Source: Deltaproteobacteria bacterium RBG_13_61_14
GTDB lineage: Bacteria > RBG-13-61-14
Reading direction: 5' to 3'
NCBI GenBank assembly: GCA_001797815.1
Contig: MGQK01000130.1
Location: 76,080-95,749, forward strand
DNA: 19,670 nucleotides
The notes below the pieces were generated by a model. It searched no databases. It saw nothing but the letters and a program-made list of their open reading frames with translations, and was not told the DNA's origin. The position numbers and the translations under genes are program-made. Positions 6,255 through 12,428 of the stretch are shown piece after piece; position 1 is the stretch's first letter; each line of letters begins with the position of its first letter.

Positions 6255-7318
6255 ACCCGTTGATTGACCAGACCGCGGCGGTGCGGCCGGGTGAAGAGCT
6301 GCCCCTGGACAAGGTGAGGGACTTCCTGGTCGAGGCGATCCCGGGAATTCAGGGCGAGATCGCGGTCGAGCAGTTTCCCGCGGGGCATTCCAACCTGACT
6401 TATCTGCTCAAGGTGGGCGGCCGCGAGCTGGTGCTGCGCCGGCCGCCGTTCGGGAGCAAGGTCAAGACCGCGCACGACATGGGCCGGGAGTTCCGCATTT
6501 TCCGCGCGCTGCATCCGGTGTATTCGCGGGTGCCCAAGCCGCTGGCGTTTTGCGAGGACGAGTCAATAATCGGGGCCAGGTTTTACGTGATGGAGCCGAT
6601 CCGGGGCCTGATCCTGCGCAAGGAGCTCCCGGCCGGGCTGGACTTTTCGCCGGCGGTGGTGGACCGGCTCTGCGAGTCATTCATCCAGAACCTGGCCGAC
6701 CTGCACGCGGTGGACTACCGGGCGGTGGGGCTGGACCAGATGGGCAAGCCGGAGGGCTATCTCCAGCGCCAGGTGGACGGCTGGGCCGGCCGCTACACCG
6801 GCTCGCAGACCGATGACATCCCCGAGATCAGCCGGGTGATCCCGTGGCTGAAAGCGAACCTGCCCGCCTCGCCGGCCGCCACGCTGGTGCATAACGACTA
6901 CAAATACGACAACCTGATCCTGGACCCGGACGACATCACCAAAATCATCGGCGTGCTCGACTGGGAGATGTCCACCATCGGCGATCCGCTCGCCGACCTG
7001 GGCGGGGCGCTCGGCTATTGGGTCCAGGCCGACGACCCGGACGAGCTGAAAGCCCAGGCCTTCGGGCCGACTTTCGCGCCCGGCTCCTGGACCCGGAGGC
7101 ATTTGGCCGAGCGCTACGCCGAGCTCACCGGCCGGGACATCTCCAACATCCACTACTACACCTGCTTCGCGGCCTTCCGGATCGCGGTGATCATCCAGCA
7201 GATTTACTACCGCTTCAACCAGGGCCTGACCCGGGACGAGCGCTTCGGGCCGCTGATCAACATGGTCAAGCTCCTGGCGCGGGTGGCGGATGAGTTAATC
7301 AAGCGGGGTGAAATTTAA
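6251..7318 (+). CDS. APH-family phosphotransferase, ACAD10/11 kinase-domain type
   Basis: A 355-residue kinase-fold protein of the aminoglycoside phosphotransferase superfamily. AGHSNLTYLL (residues 44-53) is the nucleotide loop and ELVLRRPP (59-66) follows it. The catalytic loop is HNDYKYDN (214-221), with catalytic Asp216 and Asn221; GVLDWEMSTIGDPLADLG (234-251) carries the metal-binding Asp237. This DWE-STIGDPLADL pattern is typical of the kinase half of animal ACAD11 and of bacterial kinases next to acyl-CoA dehydrogenases, which phosphorylate hydroxyacyl-CoAs, not antibiotics. It should therefore not be read as a resistance gene. The ATG overlaps the TetR stop (ATGA), confirming the start and the operon. 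With the dehydrogenase at 4330-5535 it forms a split equivalent of the fused eukaryotic enzyme. Family call is firm; substrate is inferred from context. Confidence 0.9.
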   Translation: MNPLIDQTAAVRPGEELPLDKVRDFLVEAIPGIQGEIAVEQFPAGHSNLTYLLKVGGRELVLRRPPFGSKVKTAHDMGREFRIFRALHPVYSRVPKPLAFCEDESIIGARFYVMEPIRGLILRKELPAGLDFSPAVVDRLCESFIQNLADLHAVDYRAVGLDQMGKPEGYLQRQVDGWAGRYTGSQTDDIPEISRVIPWLKANLPASPAATLVHNDYKYDNLILDPDDITKIIGVLDWEMSTIGDPLADLGGALGYWVQADDPDELKAQAFGPTFAPGSWTRRHLAERYAELTGRDISNIHYYTCFAAFRIAVIIQQIYYRFNQGLTRDERFGPLINMVKLLARVADELIKRGEI

Positions 7319-7383
7319 TCTCGCCATCAATCTTGATGGAATAAAGCGAGCTCAATCAGAAACTTGATTCGGGAGGCAGATAC

Positions 7384-7974
7384 ATGAAAAAACTATTTTA
7401 TGGGCTCTGGTTTTTTCTCGGTCTCACCATAGGTTTAGGATCTTGGCCGATATACTCTTACCTGATCATGAAGGCCGGAACTCAATCCGCCATTGAGTCT
7501 ATGGCGCTTATGAATTATTACACGAAGAGCCTGGAGTCCGAGGACCGGGAATTGAATTATCTGATTGAAGCAGAGGCGCCGGTTGAGGCAGTTGAAAATC
7601 AGTTTGACCGAATATCCAGGCTCATGGAATTTTTCAAAAATCAGAAATTTATGCTGGAGGATGTTTTGCCGGACGATAAGGTTATTCTCCAAGCGCGATG
7701 GAGCCGCTTTCTTGAGCAAGCAGGCCGGCAAGAGAAAGCCAACCAGCATCTGGCGCTGATGATTAAGTATGGCACAAACTCTTCCATGAAAATCACTGAT
7801 AAAACAAAAGCCAAAGAGTTCATTAAGGCTTGGGAATCAACTATGGCCCATCACTTGCTTAAGCACGGCGAAAAGGAACAGAATCCGCTTTGTAAAAAAA
7901 CGCTAACTCCGGAAGATTTGATGGTAGCGCCGGTTATCTATCTGGATTGCACCCGTTCTTCTCTGGCCCGGTAG
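7384..7974 (+). CDS. Hypothetical membrane-anchored protein
   Basis: I do not recognise this 196-residue protein. It starts MKKLFYGLWFFLGLTIGLGS, a basic N-terminus followed by one hydrophobic segment to about residue 29 (a membrane anchor or uncleaved signal). A charged, probably helical soluble region follows, rich in Glu, Lys and Gln. There are two late cysteines (LCKKTL and LDCTRS). GGGAGG lies ahead of the ATG as a ribosome binding site. Codon use is clearly more AT-rich than in the neighbours (many AAA, GAT, TTT, ATT), suggesting recent acquisition or relaxed selection. It follows the kinase gene by 65 bp, a gap holding a small CATCAA/TTGATG inverted repeat, and it is followed by a hairpin. 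It may be transcribed from the upstream operon, but nothing ties its function to it. Confidence 0.7.
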   Translation: MKKLFYGLWFFLGLTIGLGSWPIYSYLIMKAGTQSAIESMALMNYYTKSLESEDRELNYLIEAEAPVEAVENQFDRISRLMEFFKNQKFMLEDVLPDDKVILQARWSRFLEQAGRQEKANQHLALMIKYGTNSSMKITDKTKAKEFIKAWESTMAHHLLKHGEKEQNPLCKKTLTPEDLMVAPVIYLDCTRSSLAR

Positions 7975-7982
7975 GCCTGTAG

Positions 7983-8003
7983 CCGCGACCGCCTCGGTCG
8001 CGG
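7983..8003. repeat. GC-rich hairpin between convergent genes
   Basis: CCGCGACC (7983-7990) and GGTCGCGG (7996-8003) form a perfect 8-bp stem around GCCTC. It sits 8 bp after the stop of the hypothetical gene and before the convergent reductase gene. No T-run follows, so it may be a dispersed palindrome or a weak bidirectional transcript end. Confidence 0.5.
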
Positions 8004-8054
8004 GATTAGAGAAACTGAACCGGGCCGAAAAGCCCTTCCGGGAATAGCCGGCCA

Positions 8055-8972
8055 TTAACGGTAATGCCGCAAGAGCTCCGAGGCATAGCCCCTCCCCAGT
8101 TCGTGGACATGATCCCGGAGCCAGGGGCTGAAGCGGGTCGGGCAGGTGGGATTGTTCCGTGAGACCAACAGCCCGGCTATCAAGCCGCCAATTTCATCGC
8201 GGGTGATGAGCACGTCCCGCAGCAGCGGCCGGAAGAAATAACCCGCCAGCAGCCCCAGTAGCGGCGGAAGGTGGAGCAGCCTAGTCCGCCGACCTAACTC
8301 CCGGCAGATGATGCGGACGAGGTTTTCAAATGTGTAAACCTGGGGGCCGACCGCGTCCTTCACCAGGTTTTCCTGCTTTTCCGCCAGCTCTATTGCGAGG
8401 GCGGCCACATCATCCACGTAAACCGGTTGCACCTCATATTTTCCGGAGCCGAAAATGCCGAAGACCGGGAAGCGGCGTAGCAGCCAGGCAATGTTGTTGA
8501 TCAAGATATCTTCTTTCCCGAATAAAATGGTGGGCCGGAGGATCGCGTAAGAAAGTCCGCATTCTTGCAAGCTCCGCTCGAGCACGGCCTTGCCCCGGAA
8601 ATAGGGGAAAGGAGAGTCTTCCGAGGGGTTGGTGATGCTGATGTGAACTACCCGCTGGACGCCGGCGGTTTTGGCTGCCTGGAACAGGAGCTGAGTGTTG
8701 GCTACGGCCCGGTCGTAGGTGAGCGGCCCATGAGGAAATCGGATCCAGTAGGTGTTGTAAAGCGTGGTGGCCCCGCGCAAATGGGAGACCAAGAGCTCGG
8801 GCTGCTCAAAATCGAAGGGGAACGCCTCCACCTGGTCGCCGAAAGGGTGCGGCCGGTCCGGGTGTCCGGTCAGAGTGCGCACCCGGACGCCCTGTTCCAG
8901 CAGCCGGGAAGTGATGTAGCGGCCCAGGTAGCTGAAGGCCCCGGTCACTACCGATAGTTCCGTCTCGGTCAT
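8055..8972 (-). CDS. NAD(P)-dependent epimerase/dehydratase-type (atypical SDR) protein
   Basis: A 305-residue Rossmann-fold protein. The nucleotide loop is VVTGAFSYLG (8-17), a TGxxxxxG variant of the usual TGxxGxxG. YFRGK (124-128) supplies the Tyr and Lys of an SDR YxxxK site, and YAILRPTILFG and PVYVDDVAALAIELAE are typical of NDUFA9/NmrA-like extended SDRs. Such proteins may be reductases or assembly factors that bind NAD(P)H without turnover; the substrate is unknown. Two ATGs are possible. The one at 8972 is chosen because AGGAGG lies 6 nt before it, while the ATG at 8978 directly abuts AGGAGG and would leave no spacing. It lies downstream of the GbsR-type regulator on the same strand, and a copy of the regulator's presumed operator lies in the gap, so it is probably its target. 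Confidence 0.82.
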   Translation of the reverse strand: MTETELSVVTGAFSYLGRYITSRLLEQGVRVRTLTGHPDRPHPFGDQVEAFPFDFEQPELLVSHLRGATTLYNTYWIRFPHGPLTYDRAVANTQLLFQAAKTAGVQRVVHISITNPSEDSPFPYFRGKAVLERSLQECGLSYAILRPTILFGKEDILINNIAWLLRRFPVFGIFGSGKYEVQPVYVDDVAALAIELAEKQENLVKDAVGPQVYTFENLVRIICRELGRRTRLLHLPPLLGLLAGYFFRPLLRDVLITRDEIGGLIAGLLVSRNNPTCPTRFSPWLRDHVHELGRGYASELLRHYR

Positions 8973-9078
8973 GGTCATCCTCCTTCCGGCGCGGTCTGCC
9001 CAGAAAAGGGGTTAATCGCACCCCGCTTCATTTTTCACTTCGAATACTCCATAGTCCGCTGCCTGTTACTTCATTATT

Positions 9079-9094
9079 TTCAGAATATTTTGAA
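9079..9094. promoter_or_regulatory. Operator-like 16-bp imperfect palindrome, copy 1
   Basis: TTCAGAATATTTTGAA: half-sites TTCAGAAT and, reversed, TTCAAAAT differ at one base. It differs from the copy at 9641-9656 at only one position (TTCAG-A/T-ATATTTTGAA). It lies upstream of the SDR gene, just after the end of the regulator gene. Likely binding site of the GbsR/MarR-type regulator. Confidence 0.6.
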
Positions 9095-9114
9095 CATTGT
9101 TAGTAAAAAAATTT

Positions 9115-9627
9115 TCATGTCTTTTTTCGGGTTGCGCCTCCCGCCAAGAAGGCCAGGGCGGAGCGGGCGTTTTCTTCCTGGGCCAGCACCTGGCTCGCCA
9201 CCGCGTCCAGGGTCGCAAGCAAATCTTTCATCTCCTTGAGGCGCTTGACCGCCTGGCCGGAAGCTCCCTGGGGGAGCGTGCCCAACAGCTCCCGGAGCGC
9301 GGCCAGCACCGGGTCGAGCTCGCGGCGCTTGCGTTCGCGGGCGATGGCGAAGAACATCTTCCACACCTCCGGCTCTGTGAGATAGTAGTCGCGCCGGTCG
9401 CCGCGCACCTTCACCCGCCGGACCACGCCCCAGTTCCGGAGCTCCTTGAGGCACATGCTGGCGTTCCCCCGGCTGATCTGAAGCCGGTGCGCGATCGCGT
9501 CCAGGCTCAGGGGATCCTCGGAGACGATGAGCAGCGCATGCACTCGGGCCATGGAGGTGTTCAGCCCCCAGAGCGAGCCCATTTGGCCCCAGGCGTCCAC
9601 GAACCGATCCTTTTGAGTTTGTTTCAT
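9115..9627 (-). CDS. GbsR/MarR-family transcriptional regulator
   Basis: A 170-residue winged-helix regulator. Residues 16-82 match the GbsR-type MarR family: MGSLWGLNTSMARVHALLI, then the helix-turn-helix around LDAIAHRLQISRGNASMCLK, and the wing RRVKVRGDRRDYY. The C-terminal part is helical, as in dimeric members. GbsR relatives regulate osmolyte transport, but similar proteins control many small reductase or transporter genes, so the ligand is unknown. The ATG at 9627 gives the normal N-terminus; no Shine-Dalgarno is evident in the AT-rich leader. A promoter lies at 9683-9655 with a 16-bp palindrome across its -10 end, pointing to autoregulation, and the same site recurs before the SDR gene downstream. 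Confidence 0.85.
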   Translation of the reverse strand: MKQTQKDRFVDAWGQMGSLWGLNTSMARVHALLIVSEDPLSLDAIAHRLQISRGNASMCLKELRNWGVVRRVKVRGDRRDYYLTEPEVWKMFFAIARERKRRELDPVLAALRELLGTLPQGASGQAVKRLKEMKDLLATLDAVASQVLAQEENARSALAFLAGGATRKKT

Positions 9628-9640
9628 TATATTTTTAATA

Positions 9641-9656
9641 TTCAGTATATTTTGAA
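9641..9656. promoter_or_regulatory. Operator-like 16-bp imperfect palindrome, copy 2
   Basis: TTCAGTATATTTTGAA, matching the copy at 9079-9094 at 15 of 16 positions, with ATTCAG.ATATTTTGAAC-like flanks also shared in part. It overlaps the end of the regulator's -10 box and the expected transcription start, the classic position for autorepression. Confidence 0.65.
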
Positions 9657-9683
9657 CTTACCATACACTCGCTTGCCTGTCAA
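9655..9683 (-). promoter_or_regulatory. Promoter of the GbsR-type regulator gene
   Basis: On the minus strand TTGACA (9683-9678), a 17-bp spacer, then TAAGTT (9660-9655). The -35 is perfect, the -10 moderate. The operator-like palindrome overlaps the -10 and start region. Confidence 0.6.
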
Positions 9684-10026
9684 GTCTTTTTTTCATGGAA
9701 GCCAGCAAAACTCCCCCGCTTGGACCGGAACTCAAAAGGCAGCAGACGGCTTCAGCCGAGCGGCCGGCTTTTGGTCATTGGGCTTTCATGCTTCTCCCCA
9801 ACAACTCGGCGGGATCTTGCGCGGCATAATACCGGTAACGTTCGACCTCCCGTTCGGTCAGCGGCCGCGGGGTCTTGACACGGTTAAATAGGTATGATAT
9901 TTAAACTCACAATTTAATATAAGTGCTTGAAATAAAATTATAAAATTGAAGAGATTAAATAAATCTAGATTCATATTTCGGCTGGAAACTATACTGAGAC
10001 CATAGGATTTTCGCACCCCCGAAAGC
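9684..10026. other. Gene-poor interval: GC-rich possible relic, then AT-rich promoter region
   Basis: From about 9700 to 9890 the base composition is gene-like, but no supported gene was found. On the minus strand an open stretch ending at the stop 9777-9775 would encode TPRPLTEREVERYRYYAAQD and a few further residues, with no usable start codon; it may be the tail of a decayed gene. A plus-strand frame (9695-9829) has no ribosome binding site. From about 9895 to 9990 the DNA is strikingly AT-rich and likely holds the promoter of the lipoprotein gene; TATACT at 9990-9995 is a candidate -10 with a poor -35. Confidence 0.4.
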
Positions 10027-10040
10027 AAGGAGGAACAAAG

Positions 10041-10532
10041 ATGAAAAAGGTTTTGGTGTCTGTGATTTTTGCGGCTTTGTGCTTTAGTGTGGCCTGTTCC
10101 GGGAAGAAGATCTATTCCTCCCAGTCGGTCGAGATCCAGGCGCCCGCTTCAGAAGTGTGGGCGGTCCTGGTGGATCCGGACCATTGGGCGGAAGATAACC
10201 CGTCGGTGGCCGAGGCCAAGCTGGTGGAGGGCGACGGAGAAGCGGTGGGCAGCGTGATCAAGTTCAAGCCGGTGGTCGGGGGGAGGAAGGTCAAAGTTAC
10301 GCTGACCGTGGCCCAGAGCGAGAAGCACCAGAAGATTGAATACACGATCAAGGCGCCGGCGGTGAAATCGGTCATGGGTTTTGAATTGTCCGAGCAGGAC
10401 GGCGTCACCAAGCTGACCAACTACGAGGACGCGCAGGGGCTGCTGCTCCGTTTTACCAGCCAGGAAGATACGGACGCCGAACACCGCGAGTGGGTGGAAG
10501 CGGTGAAGCGGAAGGTGGAGGCTTCCCGCTAG
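10041..10532 (+). CDS. START/SRPBCC-like predicted lipoprotein
   Basis: A 163-residue protein with an N-terminal signal, [19 protein letters not shown], ending in Cys19, a probable lipidation site although the box (SVAC) is not classical. The mature part looks like the SRPBCC (START/polyketide cyclase) fold: [20 protein letters not shown] is the usual opening helix region, followed by beta-rich [20 protein letters not shown] and [18 protein letters not shown], and a C-terminal helix. Such domains bind hydrophobic ligands; an envelope-anchored copy might carry or sense a lipid, which is inference. AAGGAGGA at 10027-10034 is a strong ribosome binding site 6 nt before the ATG. Its stop TAG overlaps the convergent dusB stop inside CTAG. 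Confidence 0.75.
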   Translation: MKKVLVSVIFAALCFSVACSGKKIYSSQSVEIQAPASEVWAVLVDPDHWAEDNPSVAEAKLVEGDGEAVGSVIKFKPVVGGRKVKVTLTVAQSEKHQKIEYTIKAPAVKSVMGFELSEQDGVTKLTNYEDAQGLLLRFTSQEDTDAEHREWVEAVKRKVEASR

Positions 10533-11491
10533 CCCGGCGGCGGCTGAAATCCTGCCATGATCGTCTCGCGGACCGCGGCGATATCCTTCAAGCTGTTGAT
10601 CGAGCGCCGGACCGCGGCGGCGTTGGGCAAGCCCTTGCTATACCAGGCCAGGTGAGCCCGCATCTCCCGCACCGCCTGTTCCGGCCCCCACAGCTCTTCC
10701 ATCAACCGGAGATGCTTGAGCGCCGTCTCCCGCTTCTCCGCCACGCTCGCCTCGGGTCCGCCTTGCCCGATCACGCGGAAGATCCAGGGATTGCCCCGGG
10801 CGGCGCGGCCGATCATGACCGCGGCGCAGCCGGTTTCGTTTTTCATCCGCTGGAACAGCTCGGCCGAGCAGACGTCGCCGTTCCCGATCACCGGGATTTT
10901 CACCGCCTCCTTCACCCGCCGGATTACCGACCAGTCCGCGGCGCCCTTGAATCCCTGCCGGCCGGTGCGGGCATGGACCGCGACCGCGTCCAGGCCTTCG
11001 GCCTCGGCGATGCGGGCGAGCTCGGGCGCGACGATCGAGTCCTGGTCCCAGCCCGAGCGCATCTTGACCGTGAGCGGGAGATCGGTGGCCCGGCGCGCGG
11101 CGCGGAACACGGCTTCGGCTTTTTTCAGGTCGCGCATCAGGCCGACTCCGGCCCCCCGGCTCACGATCTTGCGTTCCGGGCAGCCGAAGTTGAGGTCCAC
11201 CAGGTCGGCGTCGAGGGCGGAGACGATCCGGCCGGCTTCGGCCAGGATCTCCGGGTCCGAGCCGAAGATCTGGACGCCGAGGGGCCGCTCGCCGGGCAGG
11301 CTCTGGAGCAGCCGGTGGGTGGTGAGCCGGCTCTCGCCCTTGCCGCGCACCAGGGAGTCGGCACTCACGAGCTCGGTGTAGGCCAGGGCCGCGCCCATTT
11401 CCCGGCAGAAGAGGCGGTGGGGGGCGGAGGTGAAGCCGGCCATGGGGGCGAGAAAGAGATCGCCCGGGATGGTGAGGTTTCCGATTTGCAT
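10529..11491 (-). CDS. dusB: tRNA-dihydrouridine synthase, DusB family
   Basis: An FMN enzyme that reduces specific uridines in tRNA to dihydrouridine. The 320 residues carry [19 protein letters not shown] (13-31), then [21 protein letters not shown] with catalytic Cys104, VKMRSGWD, the [16 protein letters not shown] block and IGNGDV with [13 protein letters not shown] for FMN phosphate binding. The last features and the overall length fit DusB/Nifr3. The frame is open 19 codons further upstream, but that extension is translated from a palindromic repeat, so the ATG at 11491, giving [17 protein letters not shown], is chosen. No strong Shine-Dalgarno is visible. It follows the aldolase gene by 71 bp on the same strand and ends convergently on the lipoprotein gene with a 4-nt overlap. 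Confidence 0.92.
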   Translation of the reverse strand: MQIGNLTIPGDLFLAPMAGFTSAPHRLFCREMGAALAYTELVSADSLVRGKGESRLTTHRLLQSLPGERPLGVQIFGSDPEILAEAGRIVSALDADLVDLNFGCPERKIVSRGAGVGLMRDLKKAEAVFRAARRATDLPLTVKMRSGWDQDSIVAPELARIAEAEGLDAVAVHARTGRQGFKGAADWSVIRRVKEAVKIPVIGNGDVCSAELFQRMKNETGCAAVMIGRAARGNPWIFRVIGQGGPEASVAEKRETALKHLRLMEELWGPEQAVREMRAHLAWYSKGLPNAAAVRRSINSLKDIAAVRETIMAGFQPPPG

Positions 11492-11510
11492 AATTTGCCG
11501 TTGAACAAGC

Positions 11511-11534
11511 AGGGGCACGGCGTGCCGTGCCCCT
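11511..11534. repeat. 24-bp near-perfect palindrome
   Basis: AGGGGCACGGC (11511-11521) and GCCGTGCCCCT (11524-11534) are exact inverted arms around GT. It sits in the 71-bp gap between the aldolase and dusB genes. Palindromes of this GGGGCACGG-type are commonly dispersed in intergenic DNA of GC-rich genomes. It could act as a transcript hairpin in the dusB leader. Confidence 0.7.
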
Positions 11535-11562
11535 ACTCGGATAATCAACTTCAGGAATTAGA

Positions 11563-12216
11563 TCACGTCAGTGAGGCGCCGGACTTTTTCCAGTCGGCCA
11601 GGAACGAGGCGATCCCCTTGTCGGTCAGCGGGTGCTGGGTAAGCTGCAGGATGACTTTGTAAGGGATGGTGCAAATATGCGCGCCGAGCAGGGCGGCCTC
11701 GACCACGTGCAGGGGATGGCGGATGCTGGCCACGATCACCTCGGTGGCAAAGTCATAGTTCTCGTAGATGGCGAGCACCTGCTCGATCAGGTCCATGCCC
11801 CGGTGCCCGATGTCATCGAGCCGGCCGATAAAGGGACTGACAAAGCTCGCCCCGGCCTTGGCCGCGAGCAGGGCCTGGTTGGGGGAAAAGACCAGGGTGA
11901 CGTTGCAATGGATCTTTTCCTTTTCCAGGGTCTTGGCCGCCTTGAGGCCCTCCGCGGTCATGGGGATCTTGGCCACGATGTTGGGATGGATGTCGGCCAG
12001 GTTGCGCGCTTCCTTGACCATGCCCGCGGCGTCAGCCGCGATCACCTCCGCGCTGATCGGGCCGTCCACCACCGAGCAGATCTCGGTGATGATCTGGCGG
12101 AAGGGCCGGCCCTCCTTGGCGATCAGCGAGGGGTTGGTGGTGACCCCGTCCACCAAACCCATGCTGGCGGCGTCCCGGATTTCCTGGAGGTTGGCGGTGT
12201 CAATAAAAATCTTCAT
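11563..12216 (-). CDS. Transaldolase-family protein (fructose-6-phosphate aldolase/TalC type)
   Basis: A 217-residue cytosolic aldolase of the short transaldolase family, which moves or cleaves dihydroxyacetone units of sugar phosphates. [16 protein letters not shown] and [17 protein letters not shown] are the classic opening, IVAKIPMT (80-87) carries the Schiff-base Lys83, and [31 protein letters not shown] plus [10 protein letters not shown] follow. The length fits FSA/TalC-type enzymes, not the longer TalB type. Sequence alone cannot separate transaldolase from fructose-6-phosphate aldolase activity. A good start is set by AAGGAAAGG upstream of the ATG. Its promoter at 12376-12348 places two hairpins in a leader of roughly 125 nt. 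Confidence 0.92.
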   Translation of the reverse strand: MKIFIDTANLQEIRDAASMGLVDGVTTNPSLIAKEGRPFRQIITEICSVVDGPISAEVIAADAAGMVKEARNLADIHPNIVAKIPMTAEGLKAAKTLEKEKIHCNVTLVFSPNQALLAAKAGASFVSPFIGRLDDIGHRGMDLIEQVLAIYENYDFATEVIVASIRHPLHVVEAALLGAHICTIPYKVILQLTQHPLTDKGIASFLADWKKSGASLT

Positions 12217-12239
12217 CTGCCTTTCCTTCTTTCTTAATC

Positions 12240-12259
12240 GGCGCGAATCCCATCGCGCC
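12240..12259. repeat. Hairpin in the aldolase leader, proximal
   Basis: GGCGCGA (12240-12246) and TCGCGCC (12253-12259) make a perfect 7-bp stem with a 6-base loop. It lies 24 bp upstream of the aldolase ATG, inside the predicted 5' leader. Confidence 0.55.
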
Positions 12260-12273
12260 CTACCGGCTGTGTA

Positions 12274-12295
12274 GGGCAGGTTCGGATACCTGCCC
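12274..12295. repeat. Hairpin in the aldolase leader, distal
   Basis: GGGCAGGT (12274-12281) and ACCTGCCC (12288-12295) form a perfect 8-bp stem with loop TCGGAT, 14 bp from the proximal hairpin. It resembles a dispersed GTAGGGC-type palindrome; an RNA-level role is possible because it lies downstream of the predicted start of transcription. Confidence 0.55.
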
Positions 12296-12347
12296 TCAGC
12301 TTACTCCCGCACCGGCCGGCCTTGAGCGCGGCTGCCCCTGCGCCTAG

Positions 12348-12376
12348 GTTATACACAATTCCGCCCGCGCTGGCAA
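12348..12376 (-). promoter_or_regulatory. Promoter of the transaldolase-family gene
   Basis: On the minus strand TTGCCA (12376-12371), a 17-bp spacer, and TATAAC (12353-12348). Ten of twelve consensus bases at optimal spacing. The expected start is near 12341, giving a leader of about 125 nt. Confidence 0.6.
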
Positions 12377-12428
12377 CTCTGAAAAGATAGGGCCGAAAAA
12401 AATCCTGGACGGGCAAACCAGCCCGGGT

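Noticed and set aside
6251-7318. Aminoglycoside resistance gene
   Set aside because: The fold is APH, but motifs and operon context match the ACAD10/11-associated kinases, not antibiotic-modifying enzymes.
7983-8003. Intrinsic terminator between convergent genes
   Set aside because: The stem is good but no T-run follows on either strand, so it is listed only as a hairpin.
8973-8978. Upstream ATG of the SDR gene at 8978
   Set aside because: It directly abuts AGGAGG; the ATG at 8972 has the proper 6-nt spacing.
9695-9829. A 44-codon plus-strand frame starting MEASKTPPLG
   Set aside because: No ribosome binding site, no promoter of its own and no recognisable features.
11492-11548. N-terminal extension of DusB (start at 11548)
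   Set aside because: The extra 19 residues are translated from the palindromic repeat at 11511-11534; the family N-terminus begins at 11491.
10490-11662. A 390-codon plus-strand frame
   Set aside because: Antisense to dusB and running through the palindromic repeat into the aldolase; no family features.
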